A stretch of DNA of 6,550 nucleotides from Azonexaceae bacterium (GTDB taxonomy: Bacteria; Pseudomonadota; Gammaproteobacteria; Burkholderiales; Rhodocyclaceae). Location: positions 1 to 6,550 of the forward strand of contig SSTA01000439.1 of assembly GCA_009469685.1 (NCBI GenBank), read 5' to 3'. Below are positions 6,322-6,550 of this stretch, piece after piece. Numbering within the stretch: the stretch's first letter is position 1; every line of letters begins with the position of its first letter. The notes under the pieces are model-generated. The model was not told the DNA's origin, did not search any database, and was given only the letters and a program-made list of their open reading frames with translations. The translations under genes and the position numbers were made by a program.

Positions 6322-6448
6322 TGTCCTCCTTATGGCGGACACGGTGAAGGTAGCTGGCCTTCCCAAACAAACAGCATTTCAAACCCCGGCGGGGATACCC
6401 CGTCAGGTGATGACGGCCTTCCTGCCAATTTCAACTTTTGTCAGGAGG
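6322..6448 (+). promoter_or_regulatory. Structured ssb leader with alternative hairpins and a masked ribosome-binding site
   Basis: Going rightward: TGTCC(t)CC/GG(c)GGACA (6322-6341, TTAT loop); GAAGG/CCTTC (6346-6350 with 6358-6362); CCCCG (6384-6388), CGGGG (6390-6394), CCCCG (6398-6402), where the middle segment can pair with either neighbour, though the left pairing would leave only a 1-nt loop; CCGTCA/TGACGG (6400-6405 with 6411-6416); and CTTCCTG/CAGGAGG (6418-6424 with 6442-6448, one G-U pair), which covers the ssb AGGAGG. The segments exclude one another in part, as in attenuators and riboswitches. No fold was computed. Confidence 0.45.
6443..6448 (+). promoter_or_regulatory. ssb ribosome-binding site
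   Basis: AGGAGG, a full consensus, lies 5 nt before the ATG at 6454. It can pair with the upstream CTTCCTG at 6418-6424. Confidence 0.85.
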
Positions 6449-6453
6449 TAGTC

Positions 6454-6550
6454 ATGGCATCACTAAACAGAGTCACCCTCATCGGCAACTTGGGTGCCGA
6501 CCCTGAGGTTCGTTACACGCAGAACCGCGAAGCGATCGCAACGATTCGGA
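6454..6550 (+). CDS. ssb: Single-stranded DNA-binding protein, N-terminus, cut by window edge
   Basis: Only 32 codons are present: MASLNRVTLIGNLGADPEVR followed by YTQNREAIATIR. The NRVTLIGNLGADPEVR segment is the highly conserved first strand region of bacterial SSB, whose OB fold binds single-stranded DNA as a tetramer during replication, repair and conjugative transfer. The sequence differs from the typical chromosomal form in the stretch after PEVR. With a DUF1845 gene next to it, it is probably the ssb copy carried by an integrative element or plasmid, a common backbone gene near topoisomerase and partition genes in such elements; that placement is inference, because the following genes are not visible. 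The start is set by a consensus AGGAGG 5 nt upstream. Confidence 0.92.
   Translation, partial: MASLNRVTLIGNLGADPEVRYTQNREAIATIR

Larger units (their letters stand above)
6190..6453. other. Divergent intergenic region, structured, no convincing gene
   Basis: These 264 bp separate the leftward DUF1845 gene from rightward ssb. An open frame of 69 codons (6242-6451, rightward) lacks a good ribosome-binding site and resembles nothing I know. I see no strong sigma70 promoter on either strand. The region is instead dense in inverted repeats: 6189-6228, TTTCA/TGAAA at 6274-6289, 6322-6341, 6346-6362, 6384-6416 and 6418-6448. Confidence 0.6.

Noticed and set aside
6242..6451. 69-codon open frame before ssb
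   Set aside because: There is no convincing ribosome-binding site and no recognisable domain. It runs through several inverted repeats and ends within the ssb Shine-Dalgarno region. Most likely it is leader sequence.

Overview
The window looks like part of a mobile heavy-metal resistance region in a GC-rich proteobacterium (beta- or gammaproteobacterial type). Its metal cargo sits next to what appears to be the backbone of an integrative and conjugative element (ICE) or related plasmid. The organism type is inferred from GC-rich codon use, the Tn21/Tn501-like mercury genes, and a DUF1845 (AcaB-like) gene beside ssb. No taxonomic marker is present.

Positions 1-1773 are one end of a Tn3-family, Tn21-subgroup mercury transposon. 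merR reads rightward, away from the divergently transcribed merT-merP-merA (leftward). merA is cut by the left window edge. The merO/PT/PR region lies at 1237-1279. A 38-bp terminal inverted repeat (1736-1773) contains the merR stop codon and marks the outer end of the transposon.

Positions 1774-5442 are a compact rightward copper/silver-type gene set. A regulatory segment (1795-1848) carries a CusR/CopR-like dyad, three GTCA repeats at an 11-bp period and a weak -10. It is followed by four closely spaced or overlapping genes: a small YHS protein, a DUF2933 membrane peptide, an isoprenylcysteine/phospholipid methyltransferase-family membrane protein, and a complete P1B-type ATPase (His-rich stretch, YHS domain, heavy-metal-binding domain, CPC motif). 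The likely logic is that the small metal-binding proteins and the ATPase remove monovalent copper or silver from the cytoplasm, with the two membrane proteins as uncharacterised accessories. No regulator gene for this operon is visible. The transposon end lies only about 20 bp upstream of the putative operator.

Positions 5443-6550 look like backbone: a leftward DUF1845/AcaB-like gene converging on the ATPase gene, a 264-bp divergent intergenic region, and the start of ssb. The least expected structure is in this intergenic region. On both strands the predicted mRNA can fold so that the ribosome-binding site is paired: a 13-bp interrupted stem also reaching the start codon for the DUF1845 gene, and a 7-bp stem preceded by mutually exclusive hairpins for ssb. 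This suggests RNA-level or autoregulatory control and is the best candidate here for something undescribed.
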